From positions 1 to 64,000 of the forward strand of contig NZ_JAUSAR010000032.1 of NCBI RefSeq assembly GCF_030652515.1: a stretch of 64,000 nt of DNA, in the 5' to 3' direction. Shown in pieces: positions 9,710 to 17,324 of the stretch. Position 1 is the stretch's first letter. Each line of letters opens with the position of its first letter. The stretch comes from Aquabacterium sp. GTDB lineage: Bacteria; Pseudomonadota; Gammaproteobacteria; Burkholderiales; Burkholderiaceae_C. The position numbers were made by a program, and so were the translations under genes. Below the pieces are notes generated by a model. That model ran no database searches. It was not told the DNA's origin and worked only from the letters and a program-made list of their open reading frames with translations.

Positions 9710-10579
9710 ATGACCGACTTCCAAACATCAGGCAGTGGCGACAAATCCATTGGCGACATCATCGCCGAGGCCAACAATTTGTCAGCGGGCCAGGTCTCTC
9801 AAGTCCTGGCGCATCAGCAAAAAACCGGCCTCAAATTTGGCGAGGCCGCCGTGGCCCTGGGCTTCATCAAGCGCGAAGACGTGCTGTGGGCCCTGTCGCA
9901 ACAGTTTCACTACCCTTACCAGGCCGAAGGCGGCACGGCCGTCTGCGCCGAGCTGGTGGTGGCCACCAAACCGTTTGATGCCGCCTCCGAGTTCTTCCGC
10001 GACGTGCGCAGCCAGTTGATCAGCAACATGTTCGCGGATCAGAATCCTCGCAAGGCCCTGGCCATCTGCAGCCCCAATGTCGGGGATGGCAAATCCTTTT
10101 TCGCGGCCAACCTGGCCGTGGCTTTCAGCCAGTTGGGCGGTCGCACTTTGCTGGTCGATGCCGACATGCGCACGCCCCGCCTGCACGAGATCTTTGGCAT
10201 TGAAAATCCAAAGACGGGCCTGAGCGGCATCCTGTCCGGTCGCAATGAAACCAATGTCATCCGGCCGATCGATGCGCTGCCCAGCCTGTTCCTGCTGCCG
10301 GTTGGCGTGGTCCCCCCCAACCCGCTGGAGTTGATCCAGCGCCCCGTGTTTGATCTCCTGCTCAATGAGCTGGTGAGCAAGTTCGACTATGTTCTGGTCG
10401 ACACACCCGCCTTCAGCCATGGGGCCGATGCACGTGTGGTGGCCGCCAAGTGCGGCTCATCGGTGGCCATCGGCCGCAAGGGCCAAACTTCGGTCCCGGC
10501 CATGAGGCAATTGGTCACGATGCTGAACAAACGCGAACAAGACTTCGGTGGGGTCATCCTCAACGAGTTCAACGCCTGA
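9710..10579 (+). CDS. epsG: Chain-length determinant-associated kinase/ATPase EpsG (BY-kinase/MinD fold)
   Basis: A 289-residue cytoplasmic P-loop protein that partners EpsF. Residues about 10-75 form an N-terminal module like the MshEN/type II secretion ATPase N-domain (LSAGQVSQVLAHQQ, GEAAVALGFI). The kinase domain has Walker A SPNVGDGKS (about 121-129), Walker A' LLVDADMRTPRLH (about 147-159) and Walker B VLVDTPA (about 228-234), the pattern of bacterial tyrosine kinases in capsule and EPS assembly. It lacks an obvious C-terminal tyrosine cluster, so cluster autophosphorylation of the E. coli Wzc kind is not supported here. Start ATG 9710 lies 19 bases after epsF. Confidence 0.92.
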   Translation: MTDFQTSGSGDKSIGDIIAEANNLSAGQVSQVLAHQQKTGLKFGEAAVALGFIKREDVLWALSQQFHYPYQAEGGTAVCAELVVATKPFDAASEFFRDVRSQLISNMFADQNPRKALAICSPNVGDGKSFFAANLAVAFSQLGGRTLLVDADMRTPRLHEIFGIENPKTGLSGILSGRNETNVIRPIDALPSLFLLPVGVVPPNPLELIQRPVFDLLLNELVSKFDYVLVDTPAFSHGADARVVAAKCGSSVAIGRKGQTSVPAMRQLVTMLNKREQDFGGVILNEFNA

Positions 10580-10599
10580 GCACACAAGGCTGAAACGTC

Positions 10600-11301
10600 A
10601 TGAAATCGTCATCATCATCCACGCTGCTGCGAAGCGTCATCATCTCGGTGATTCTGGGCGCCTCTGCGGTCGCCGCCATGATCGCCACCCCCTCCGTGCA
10701 CGAGATCCAGAACGCGGCCGATCTGGAGAAAACCGTTCCTCGTCAGATCGGCCCCTGGCGCGAGCTGCCCAACCCCCGGGTGCAAGTGTCCTTGAGCACC
10801 GGCGAGACCACCTACGACCAGCCCTATGACCAAAGCGTCATGCGCACCTATGTGGATGATGCGGGCCACATGATCCAGGTCGCGCTGGCCTGGGGCAAAC
10901 GCCAACGCCAGGAAGTCAAGATCCACCGCCCCGAGCTGTGCTATCCCGCCCAGGGTTTCGCGGTGGAATCACTGACCGACGTCACCTTCCCATTGAACAC
11001 CCCCGATGGTCAACCGGTCACCGGCAAGCGCTTGATGGCCAAAGACCGCAACGGCAACCTGGAGGCTGTCAGCTACTGGATCCGCCTGGGCAGCACCTAC
11101 AGCGGCAACGCCTGGGAAACCCGCCTGCACATCCTCAAGGAAGGCTTGTCAGGGCGCATCACCGATGGGGTGCTGGTGCGGGTGTCCCAACGCGTGGTCC
11201 CTGGCACCAAGCTCGAGGATTTGTTCCAACGGCAAGAGCAATTTGCCGCCGCCATGGTCAGCGCCTCGCCCGCTGAAACACGCCCATTGCTGGTTCGCTG
11301 A
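10600..11301 (+). CDS. epsI: EpsI family exosortase-associated protein (copy 2)
   Basis: A 233-residue protein with an N-terminal hydrophobic helix (about residues 10-28) and an extracytoplasmic domain with HRPELCYPAQGF, the EpsI signature also found in copy 1 (2198-2929). The remaining sequence is diverged from copy 1. It follows epsG by 21 bases and is the third gene after exosortase copy 2, giving the order exosortase-epsF-epsG-epsI. Role: an exosortase partner in the EPS locus; no enzymatic activity can be assigned with confidence. Confidence 0.9.
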   Translation: MKSSSSSTLLRSVIISVILGASAVAAMIATPSVHEIQNAADLEKTVPRQIGPWRELPNPRVQVSLSTGETTYDQPYDQSVMRTYVDDAGHMIQVALAWGKRQRQEVKIHRPELCYPAQGFAVESLTDVTFPLNTPDGQPVTGKRLMAKDRNGNLEAVSYWIRLGSTYSGNAWETRLHILKEGLSGRITDGVLVRVSQRVVPGTKLEDLFQRQEQFAAAMVSASPAETRPLLVR

Positions 11302-11313
11302 AATGGCCTGTGC

Positions 11314-12546
11314 GTGAACCAGCGGTTGGCGTTCTTCAAGAACAATGTATTACCGCTGATCCTGGGTCAGTTGGGCGTGGCCGCCCTGCAGGGGTTTCAA
11401 CTGCTGGTGGTGGCTCGCACACTGGGCCCCCATGAATTTGGCAAAGTGGCTGGCATCCTGGCCATCACGGCTGCCTTGCTGCCCTTCTCCGGGCTGGGCA
11501 CCGCCAACATGATGGTGATGCAACTGGCCCGTGGCGAACAAGCCATCGCCCGGCTGTATGGCAACTCGCTGACCGCGGGCCTGCTGTCCGGGTCTGTGCT
11601 CACCGCCATGGTGCTGGCGGGGTTCTACCTCTGGGACGATGACCCTGACTTCCTGCTGATCGCCCTGCTGTTCTGCATCTCCGAGCTGATCTTCACCAAA
11701 GCAGTCGACATCTCGCAGCACGTGTTCTTCGGGCTGGACCGCCATGCCGTGGCCAGCAAGTTCCTGGTGCTGCAAAGCAGCTTGCGATTTGTGGGCGCCA
11801 TGGTGTTGCTGCAACTGGATCTGCAAACCGCCCGTGACTGGGCGCTGGCGCACATCGTGGGCGGCGGGTTGGCTGCCCTGTTCATCATGAGCTACACCCT
11901 CAAGACCACCAAGGGCGTGAGCGTTAACTTCCCGAAAATGCGCACCGACATCAAGCAGGGCGTGTTCTTTTCAATGGGGTTTGCCGCGCGCGGGGTCTAC
12001 ATCGACATCGACAAAGCCATCTTGCCGCGCTTCGAATCCCTGAGCGTCAACGGCGCGTACACGGCCGCCTTCAGGCTGGTCTACATGGCCACCACCCCCT
12101 TGACAGCAGGTTTGCTGGCCTTGCAAGCCAAGATGTACCGGGCTGGCGGCACCCATGGCCTGTCAGAAACAGCGCGCATTGCCAGGCGCGCCATGGTGGT
12201 GGGCGTGCTCTATGGCACCGCCGTGGGCATTATGATTTACGCCCTGGCCCCGCTGCTGCCGCTGCTCATTGGCCCCAAGTACGCCCTGTCGGTCGACATC
12301 ATGCGCGCCCTGGCCTTTTTGCCCATCCCGCTGTTTGTGCAAAGTGCCATGTCCGACGCATTGGCCGCCGCCAACCACCAGCGGGCCAGGAGCATGGTGC
12401 AGATCTTTGCGGCAGTGCTGGCCGTGCTGCTGAATTTTGTGCTGATTCAGCACTACTCGTGGATGGGCGCCGTCATGTCGGCCTATGCCTGCCAGTGCTT
12501 CCTGGCCTTGAGCATGGCGGCCATCGTTCACCAGAAAACTCGTTAG
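11314..12546 (+). CDS. Lipid-linked oligosaccharide flippase-like protein (Wzx/MOP family)
   Basis: About 410 residues with 11-12 hydrophobic segments and no large soluble domain, beginning with an amphipathic stretch and TM1 near LGVAALQGFQLLVVART and the LGPHEFGKVA loop that is characteristic of polysaccharide transporters. It would move undecaprenyl-linked repeat units to the periplasmic face. The start is a GTG at 11314, 12 bases after the epsI stop. A second flippase-like gene is at 1-1020; both are in the same locus, which raises the question of one or two polymers. Confidence 0.88.
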   Translation: MNQRLAFFKNNVLPLILGQLGVAALQGFQLLVVARTLGPHEFGKVAGILAITAALLPFSGLGTANMMVMQLARGEQAIARLYGNSLTAGLLSGSVLTAMVLAGFYLWDDDPDFLLIALLFCISELIFTKAVDISQHVFFGLDRHAVASKFLVLQSSLRFVGAMVLLQLDLQTARDWALAHIVGGGLAALFIMSYTLKTTKGVSVNFPKMRTDIKQGVFFSMGFAARGVYIDIDKAILPRFESLSVNGAYTAAFRLVYMATTPLTAGLLALQAKMYRAGGTHGLSETARIARRAMVVGVLYGTAVGIMIYALAPLLPLLIGPKYALSVDIMRALAFLPIPLFVQSAMSDALAAANHQRARSMVQIFAAVLAVLLNFVLIQHYSWMGAVMSAYACQCFLALSMAAIVHQKTR

Positions 12547-12570
12547 ACCCTCGGATCAAGAAAGAAACAA

Positions 12571-13515
12571 ATGCGGAAAATCGTCGTATTCGACCCCAGC
12601 CAGGTCACCGACAACCTGGGTGATTTCATCATCATGGATGCGGTCAACTCGGCCCTGTACGAGATCTTTCCGGACGATTACCTGCTGCACGTGCCCACGC
12701 ACGACTGCCCTGGCAAGGGCGGCCTGGAGCAGATCGCCAAGAGCCCTCTCTCGTTCGTGGGCGGCACCAACATGCTGACCAGCCATTGGCTCTGGTACCG
12801 CCAGTGGAAGCTGCGCCTGCAAGACGTTTTCAAGGTCAAGAATGCCGTGCTGTGCGGCGTGGGTTGGCACAAATACCAATCGGTGCCTGACTTTGCCACC
12901 GCCTTCATCCTGCGATCCATGCTGTCCAAAAAGCACCTGCACTCGGTGCGCGACCGCTACACCGAGAAGCACCTGCACGCCATCGGCATCAAGAACGTGG
13001 TCTACACCGGCTGCCCCACGATGTGGAGCCTGACGCCCGAGCACTGCAGCAAGTTGCCCACGCACAAGGCCAAGATCGCCGTCATGACGGTGACCGAGTA
13101 CCTCAAGAACATTGAAGTCGATCGCCAATGGATGGACACCGTGCTCAAGAACTACGAGCAGGTGTACTTCTGGTCGCAAATGTTCGAAGACCTGGAATAC
13201 GCCAAGTCACAGGTGGGCGACAAGGTCAAGGTGATCGCGCCCACGCTGGCCGCCTTCAATGAGTTTTTGGCCACCACCGATTGCGACTACGTGGGCAACC
13301 GCCTGCACGGCGGCATCCGGGCCCTGCAGCATGGCCGCCGCACCCTGATCCTTGAGGTGGACAACCGCGCCGCCGAGATCGGGCGCGACACCGGCCTGCA
13401 AACCCTGCCCCGCGCCGACATCGCCGGCATTGACCAGTGGATCAACAACCCACGGCCCGTGTCCATCAAGATGCCTTTCGAGCAGATCCAGCAGTGGAAG
13501 CGGCAGTTCGCTTGA
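12571..13515 (+). CDS. Polysaccharide pyruvyl transferase family protein
   Basis: A 314-residue cytoplasmic protein of the PF04230 family, whose members transfer pyruvate from phosphoenolpyruvate onto sugar hydroxyls, forming acidic ketals. It begins with the expected strand and glycine loop (VVFDPSQVTDNLGD) and carries the C-terminal YVGNRLHGGIRAL motif with the conserved Arg and His, plus VRDRYTEKHL earlier. The gene lies 24 bases after the flippase and overlaps the following glycosyltransferase by four bases (TTGA). It suggests that the polymer carries pyruvate groups. The acceptor sugar is unknown, and a minority of the family transfers other groups. Confidence 0.88.
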   Translation: MRKIVVFDPSQVTDNLGDFIIMDAVNSALYEIFPDDYLLHVPTHDCPGKGGLEQIAKSPLSFVGGTNMLTSHWLWYRQWKLRLQDVFKVKNAVLCGVGWHKYQSVPDFATAFILRSMLSKKHLHSVRDRYTEKHLHAIGIKNVVYTGCPTMWSLTPEHCSKLPTHKAKIAVMTVTEYLKNIEVDRQWMDTVLKNYEQVYFWSQMFEDLEYAKSQVGDKVKVIAPTLAAFNEFLATTDCDYVGNRLHGGIRALQHGRRTLILEVDNRAAEIGRDTGLQTLPRADIAGIDQWINNPRPVSIKMPFEQIQQWKRQFA

Positions 13516-14711
13516 ACATCCTGTACACCAACACCTCCTACCACCCGCATGTGGGTGGCGGGGCCGAGGTCATGTTGCGAGCCATGGCCGAAGGCATGGC
13601 CGCGCGCGGGCACCGGGTGTCGGCGCTCGTCTCGGCCGATGCCGATGCACGTGACAACGTCAACGGCATCGAGGTGCACCGGCTCAAGCAGCGCAATGTG
13701 TACTGGAGCTTCCCCAAAGAGGCCCGGCCCACCTGGAAGCGCATGCTTTGGCATGGCATCGACAGCAACAACCTGTTCATGGCACGGCCCATCCGCGAAG
13801 TGATGCAGCAGGTCAAGCCTGACGTGGTGGTGTCCAACAACCTCTCGGGCCTGTCGGTGGCGGTGTGGCAGCAGGCTCAGCGCCTGGGCATCCCCATCGT
13901 GCATGTGATGCACGACTACTACCTGATCTGCCCCAGCGTCACCATGTACAAGGGCGGTCGCATTTGCGAGCAGGCCTGCGGCACCTGCCAGATTTTCAGG
14001 CGGCCACATGCCGCTTTGTCCGACAAGGTCTCGGCCGTGCTGTCGGTCAGCCAGTCCATTCTGAATACGCACCTGGCGGCAGGCATTTTCAAGAACACGC
14101 CCATCAAGCGCGTGATCTACAACGCCCGCGATCTGCCAGAACCCGCGCTCCGCGCACCACTGACGAGCCAGCAGCGGCCTGTGGTGTTTGGCTTCATCGG
14201 GGCACTGACCGAGGTCAAAGGCATCCAGCCCTTGATCGAGGCCTTTGTGCTGGCGGCCCAAGAGGTGCCCGGCATCACCCTGCTGGTGGCCGGCACCGGC
14301 GAGCCCGGCTATGAAGCCCAGCTCAAGGCCCTGGCCCCACCCAACGTGGTGAAGTTCTTGGGCAAGGCCGATGCCATGGCTTTCTTTCAGCAGATCGATG
14401 TGTGCATTGCACCCTCGCAATGGAACGACCCCCTGCCAGGCGTGGTTTATGAATCCATCAGCCAGGGTGTGCCGGTGATTGGTGCCAAACGGGGCGGCAT
14501 CCCGGAGATCATCCAGGAAGGCATCAACGGCATGCTGTTCGAACCCACACAGCCCGCGGCACTGACGGCAGCCATCGTGCAGGCGGCGCGCCAACCAGCC
14601 AGCATCGAAGCCATGCAACCCAGGGCGCGCGCTTCCGTGAAGCGGTTCCTGGATTTTTCTCAGATGTTGAGCGAGCACGAACAACTGTTTGAGGAGGCCC
14701 GACATGCATAG
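13512..14711 (+). CDS. GT4-family glycosyltransferase
   Basis: About 399 residues, GT-B fold. It starts LNILYTNTSYHPHVGGGAEV from a TTG at 13512 that overlaps the previous stop, with a GGAAG-like element upstream; earlier in-frame starts run far into the preceding gene. The donor-site region is APSQWNDPLPGVVYESISQGVPV with the E-x7-like pattern, and FIGALTEVKG is the inter-domain loop. A cysteine-rich segment (ICPSVTMYKGGRICEQACGTCQ, about residues 136-157) resembles that of the GT4 at 3906-5057, so the two may share ancestry or a metal-binding insert. The acceptor is presumably the growing lipid-linked repeat unit. Confidence 0.88.
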   Translation: MNILYTNTSYHPHVGGGAEVMLRAMAEGMAARGHRVSALVSADADARDNVNGIEVHRLKQRNVYWSFPKEARPTWKRMLWHGIDSNNLFMARPIREVMQQVKPDVVVSNNLSGLSVAVWQQAQRLGIPIVHVMHDYYLICPSVTMYKGGRICEQACGTCQIFRRPHAALSDKVSAVLSVSQSILNTHLAAGIFKNTPIKRVIYNARDLPEPALRAPLTSQQRPVVFGFIGALTEVKGIQPLIEAFVLAAQEVPGITLLVAGTGEPGYEAQLKALAPPNVVKFLGKADAMAFFQQIDVCIAPSQWNDPLPGVVYESISQGVPVIGAKRGGIPEIIQEGINGMLFEPTQPAALTAAIVQAARQPASIEAMQPRARASVKRFLDFSQMLSEHEQLFEEARHA

Positions 14712-16008
14712 CACCTTGTCCACGCCCACAGCTGCCCTGAACCCGGGCTCGCCAAGCACGACCGCCCCGACGCAGCTGGAAAAGCTGATCTTCTGGGGCC
14801 TGTGCATTTACATGACCACGCTGGCGCTGGAGGGGCCGCTGCGTTTCGTGCTGTCTCACCTGAAGATCGCCACGCTGCTTTACGCCCGAGACCTGATCTC
14901 AGCGACCGTCATCCTGGCCAGCATGGTGGTGGCTCGAGCCCATTTCCAGCGCCAGAGAAATCAACTGCTGCTGCTGACCTACCTGCTCATCACCTCGTTC
15001 TTCGCCACGGTGCTGCTGGACAACGGGATCTTCTCGGGCCTGTTCGCGATCAAAATTTTCGGCACGTTCCTGTTTGGCATCGCAGCCTACACGGCGGTGC
15101 TGACGCACCCCAAACAGTTCAAGCTCGCTTTGATGCTGATGTTCGGCGTCACCTTGACGGGTGTTGTGATCAACCGATTTTATGGCGCCTTCCCGTGGGA
15201 GGGCGGGCTGTTCGAAAGTGCGTTTGGCACCTCCGAAATCAGCCGTGTATGGTGGATCAGCGGGGGCGAGCGCCGACTGGCCGGCTTCACCCGAGCCTCA
15301 CCCCTGGCTGCGGGGATCATTGCCATCACTGGTGGGGCCATGCTCATCACCGCCAAGAACTACTGGGTGCGCCTGTTGCTGTTCGTCGCGGGGATTGCCG
15401 GTATTTACCTGACCACCAGCAAGGGTCTGATCATTGCCTACATGGCCGTGGCAGCGATCTCGGCCTTCCCTATGCAGTCCAAGCTGCGCAGCATGTCCGG
15501 TGTTTTTTTCGCCATAGCCTTTTTCATTCTTGGCATCCTGGCCCCGCTGATCTCCTGGATCACCAATCCAGGCATTGCCTTCCAGCGCTCCAGCCCTCGC
15601 ATCTTGTCCTCATTTGCCGACCGTATCAGCAATTCCTGGCCAGACACCATCAATGGTTTCACTCACTGGTACAACTGGTTGGTCGGGCAAGGACTGGGTG
15701 GCATCGGCCTGCCCGCCTTGTTCTCCGGCAAAGTGTCGCGAATGTCAGTGGTCGATAACCTGCACCTCTTCCTGATGGCTAATTTTGGCCTCATCGGAAC
15801 AACACTGTTCGTGCTGTTCTTCGTCAGGATCATGCGCAATGCAGACAGCCACCGTGACGCATCGCGAGCGGCCTTCGCCGTGGGCATCATCGCACTGGGT
15901 TACGGCATCGTGTCCAACATCGCCGACGACGCCTTTTCACCGATTGCCATCGGCATTGCATGGGGCCTGATGTCGCAACCCAAAGAAATGCACAAGGCAA
16001 CTGTCTAG
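14704..16008 (+). CDS. O-antigen ligase/polymerase family membrane protein (Wzy-like)
   Basis: About 434 residues with some 10-12 hydrophobic segments and a larger periplasmic loop between about residues 270 and 350 (containing FADRISNSWPDTINGF and NWLVGQGLGGIGLPA), which fits the Wzy/WaaL family. It should polymerise the flipped repeat units at the periplasmic side. ATG 14704 sits after a strong GAGGAGG ribosome site and overlaps the end of the glycosyltransferase gene. The distinction between polymerase and ligase cannot be made by sequence alone, but the context with EpsF and a flippase favours the polymerase. Confidence 0.85.
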   Translation: MHSTLSTPTAALNPGSPSTTAPTQLEKLIFWGLCIYMTTLALEGPLRFVLSHLKIATLLYARDLISATVILASMVVARAHFQRQRNQLLLLTYLLITSFFATVLLDNGIFSGLFAIKIFGTFLFGIAAYTAVLTHPKQFKLALMLMFGVTLTGVVINRFYGAFPWEGGLFESAFGTSEISRVWWISGGERRLAGFTRASPLAAGIIAITGGAMLITAKNYWVRLLLFVAGIAGIYLTTSKGLIIAYMAVAAISAFPMQSKLRSMSGVFFAIAFFILGILAPLISWITNPGIAFQRSSPRILSSFADRISNSWPDTINGFTHWYNWLVGQGLGGIGLPALFSGKVSRMSVVDNLHLFLMANFGLIGTTLFVLFFVRIMRNADSHRDASRAAFAVGIIALGYGIVSNIADDAFSPIAIGIAWGLMSQPKEMHKATV

Positions 16009-16010
16009 AC

Positions 16011-17090
16011 ATGCAAAGCCGGTTTTCCCCTCTCGACGCACTCAGGGCGATCGCTGCCATCCTGGTGGTCTGGCAGCATTTCGCCGAAACCTTCATCAAG
16101 ATTCCAGGCGTGGCCTCGCAAGGCACGGCCTTGCACGACATGGCATGGCAGGTGGACTTCGGGCGCATTGGCGTGGTCTGCTTCTTCCTGATCAGTGGCT
16201 TCATCATCCCCAGCAGCTTGAAGCCAGGCGACGACCAGGCCATCAAAGGCTTCGCCATCAAGCGCCTGCTGCGCCTGTACCCAGCCTATTGGCTGTCCAT
16301 CGCCGTGGCCATCCTGGTCCATGGCCTGGTGCTTGACCAGGTCCATGGCGCCAGCACGGTGCTGGCCAATGCCACCATGCTGCAAACCTTCTTTGGTGAG
16401 CCGCACATCCTGGGCTTGTACTGGACATTGCAGATCGAGCTGGTTTTTTACATCAGTTGCGCCCTGCTGTTCATGACTGGCGTGCTGCACCAGCCCCGGA
16501 CCCTGTTCCTGGCCTGTGTCGGTTTTCTGATGTTGTTTGGCGTGTCGCAACTGCTGTTCAAGAAAGTCCCGGCATGGATGCCTCCGAAGGAGCTGGCCTA
16601 CGCGCCTTTCCTGATCAGCATCATGTTTGTGGGCGCCCTGTACCGCAAAGCTTTTGATGCGCACTGGAAGAATCGCGCCATCAACACCCTGGCCATCGTG
16701 GGCACCCTGCTGAGCTTCGGCATTCCCGCGCTGGTGCTGGCGGCATATTGGCTCGCTGACCTGAAGCTGACGGACTCACCACTTCGCTTTGGTTACTCCC
16801 ATCTGCTGGGTCTGCTGATATTCGGGCTGGGCCTGCTGTACCTGCGCCGCCCGCCTGGTGTGCTGGTCTGGATTGGCAAGATCAGCTATTCCGTCTACCT
16901 GTTCCATCCCATCGCCATGACCCTGGTGGCATCGGCCTGCATCCACTACCAGATCACAGGCTGGCACATGAGCCTTTACATGCTGGGGGGATCGCTGCTG
17001 TGCCTGCTGATGGCCCAGCTCAGCTACAAGCTGGTGGAGGAGCCTTTCAATCAATGGGGCCACCGGCTCAGCAGTCCAGCCAAACCATGA
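16011..17090 (+). CDS. Acyltransferase family 3 membrane protein
   Basis: About 359 residues with around ten TM helices. It opens with the family hallmark FSPLDALRAIAAILVVWQHF, in which the arginine and the TM1 histidine are the conserved catalytic pair (R-x10-H). VCFFLISGFIIP in TM2 and the IGKISYSVYLFHP segment near the C-terminus also match acyltransferase 3 (PF01757). It would O-acylate (often O-acetylate) sugars of the EPS. It follows the polymerase by two bases and is the last gene of the plus-strand operon. Confidence 0.92.
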   Translation: MQSRFSPLDALRAIAAILVVWQHFAETFIKIPGVASQGTALHDMAWQVDFGRIGVVCFFLISGFIIPSSLKPGDDQAIKGFAIKRLLRLYPAYWLSIAVAILVHGLVLDQVHGASTVLANATMLQTFFGEPHILGLYWTLQIELVFYISCALLFMTGVLHQPRTLFLACVGFLMLFGVSQLLFKKVPAWMPPKELAYAPFLISIMFVGALYRKAFDAHWKNRAINTLAIVGTLLSFGIPALVLAAYWLADLKLTDSPLRFGYSHLLGLLIFGLGLLYLRRPPGVLVWIGKISYSVYLFHPIAMTLVASACIHYQITGWHMSLYMLGGSLLCLLMAQLSYKLVEEPFNQWGHRLSSPAKP

Positions 17091-17324
17091 GCAGCGCCAA
17101 ACCCGCCCACTGGCGGTCGATCCAGATCATGCGTGGAATTGCCCGGGGGCTCCTCCTTCAATAACCAAAGTGATAAGTTGGCTTGGCATAAAAAATTTCG
17201 CAAGCCCCACGACCACCTACTTCGGTAGTCGGCGGCGCCTTGATTGATGGGGCACTTCATCAACCAAGCGGCTTGCACCAAGGACGAAAGCTGCTGCGCG
17301 CCTGACACCACCAACACCGCAGCG
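17091..17324. other. Convergent intergenic region with two hairpins
   Basis: The 234 bases between the ends of the acyltransferase gene and the minus-strand glycoside hydrolase have no ORF. They hold two inverted repeats: GGCTTG at 17180-17185 with CAAGCC at 17201-17206, and a ten-base arm at 17240-17249 pairing with 17258-17267 with one mismatch. Between them is a CTAC-TTCG-GTAG tetraloop hairpin (17217-17228). No T-run follows, so these are not classical terminators. The stretch from 17199 to 17237 faintly recalls the 3' half of a cyclic-di-GMP-I riboswitch, but no gene lies suitably downstream. Confidence 0.35.

Noticed and set aside
9710-10579. EpsG as a ParA or MinD cell-division protein
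   Set aside because: The Walker A/A' pattern with MRTPRLH and its place right after epsF fit the EPS tyrosine-kinase-like family, not ParA or MinD.
13287-14807. Long minus-strand frame opposite the pyruvyltransferase and glycosyltransferase genes
   Set aside because: Shadow of two conserved genes; composition is atypical for a protein.
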